Source: Candidatus Methylarchaceae archaeon HK01M (GTDB taxonomy: Archaea > Thermoproteota > Nitrososphaeria > Nitrososphaerales > JACAEJ01). From it: a DNA stretch of 6,258 bases. The position numbers and the translations under genes are program-made. The notes beneath the pieces were generated by a model. That model worked only from the letters and a program-made list of their open reading frames with translations. It was not told the DNA's origin and ran no database searches. The stretch spans positions 1 to 6,258 of the forward strand of contig JAKLZD010000082.1 in assembly GCA_024256245.1 (NCBI GenBank), read 5' to 3'. Below, one piece after another: positions 5,929 to 6,258 of the stretch (positions are counted from its first letter, which is position 1; the number at the start of each line of letters is the position of its first letter).

Positions 5929-6059
5929 TCTACTGCTGAACTTCATCCCGAATATCCTTCCCATCAAACGTTTTCATATGATATGTGAGATCGTTCATCC
6001 ATGATGATTAATACTAAAACGAATATTTATTTCAAAACGTACTCTTGAGGGGGAGAGCT
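5929..6059. other. Intergenic region before the HsdR-like remnant
   Basis: This is about 130 bases with no open frame of note. It contains the palindrome AAACGTTT near 5967, a TATTTAT box at about 6024-6030 that may be an archaeal TATA element, and the purine-rich ribosome site at its right edge. No clear hairpin terminator or long T-run follows the DUF72 stop. Confidence 0.4.
6047..6055 (+). promoter_or_regulatory. Strong Shine-Dalgarno site before a broken start
   Basis: GAGGGGGAG at 6047-6055 is the clearest ribosome binding site in the window. Its core lies six bases before the ATG at 6060-6062. That ATG is followed directly by TGA, so translation would stop at once. Removing the single T at 6063 gives ATG GAT AAG AAG and joins the site to the HsdR-like frame. 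This marks the likely original start of that gene. Confidence 0.5.
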
Positions 6060-6258
6060 ATGTGATAAGAAGCCAAGATATTATCAGGAATCCGCTGTTA
6101 AAAGAATCATAGAAGCCTTCCTAAAAGGACAGAAAAGAATCCTTCTCACTACGGCAACAGGTATTGGGAGAATTCATGTCGCTTTTTGGGTTTCATGGAA
6201 ACTCTACAAAGCTAAATTAATCAGAAGAGTTCTATACATAGCAGATAGCAACAAAACC
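6060..6258 (+). pseudogene. Type I restriction HsdR-like helicase subunit, degenerate and cut by the window end
   Basis: The frame from 6064 to the window end (65 codons) reads KKPRYYQESAVKRIIEAF, then KRILLTTATGIGRI, then LIRRVLYIADSN. This follows the start of the SF2 motor of HsdR-type restriction subunits: PRYYQ Q-motif-like opening, Walker A, and the strand ending in AD(R)N. Such subunits drive ATP-dependent DNA translocation and cleavage in type I restriction. Two defects suggest decay. First, the good ribosome site and ATG at 6060 are out of frame by one base, and the frame has no start codon of its own after an upstream TGA. Second, Walker A reads ATGIGRI (6154-6174) where ATGTGKT is expected, losing the catalytic lysine and threonine. 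Each change fits a single base substitution. The rest of the gene is outside the window, so its state is unknown, and a sequencing error could explain the start defect alone. Confidence 0.7.

Noticed and set aside
1..6258. CRISPR array, insertion-sequence ends or long direct repeats
   Set aside because: No regularly spaced repeats, no transposase and no paired terminal repeats were seen; short recurring words such as AAGCGT are within chance.

Overview
The window reads as chromosomal DNA of an archaeon, most likely a TACK-lineage organism (Thaumarchaeota/Bathyarchaeota-like; this placement is inference). The grounds are an Orc1/Cdc6 initiator, a Hef/FANCM-type helicase without the euryarchaeal nuclease domain, a small companion protein of archaeal type, TTG start codons, and A/T-rich promoter-like boxes close to start codons with few Shine-Dalgarno sites. 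Base composition is moderately A+T-rich, with a more G+C-rich island near 660-750.

Left end (1-480, minus strand): the first 20 codons of a gene leaving the window, possibly a radical SAM protein. It overlaps the end of a membrane methyltransferase-like (ICMT/PEMT family) gene that is open across its conserved C-terminal half but needs a one-base frameshift near 385-391 to join its N-terminal part. From 461 to about 911 there is no confident gene. This stretch holds a good TATA-like box at 635-642, followed by a 71-codon orphan ORF whose first 90 bases can also fold into two hairpins closed by an outer helix.

Centre (912-4897, minus strand): four genes in one direction, read from 4897 downward. 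They are a 107-aa conserved-looking small protein, a 698-aa Hef-like superfamily 2 helicase starting 2 bases after its stop codon, a divergent Orc1/Cdc6 AAA+ initiator (388 aa, TTG start) after a 108-bp gap, and a 101-aa winged-helix protein overlapping the initiator by 17 bp. Together they form a plausible replication and fork-repair cluster: helicase plus partner for branched DNA, initiator plus wHTH partner for origin binding or autoregulation.

Right end: a 215-bp divergent intergenic region, a plus-strand DUF72/YecE-family gene (5113-5928, TTG start), about 130 bp of intergenic DNA, and the 5' part of a type I restriction HsdR-like helicase. The HsdR-like reading frame is cut off from its Shine-Dalgarno/ATG by one extra base, and its Walker A motif has lost the lysine and threonine, so it looks like a decaying gene. 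The most notable points are the helicase with its linked small partner and unusual C-terminus, the initiator with altered sensor 1/arginine-finger region coupled to a wHTH protein, the possible structured RNA at 665-751, and the two broken genes at the ends.
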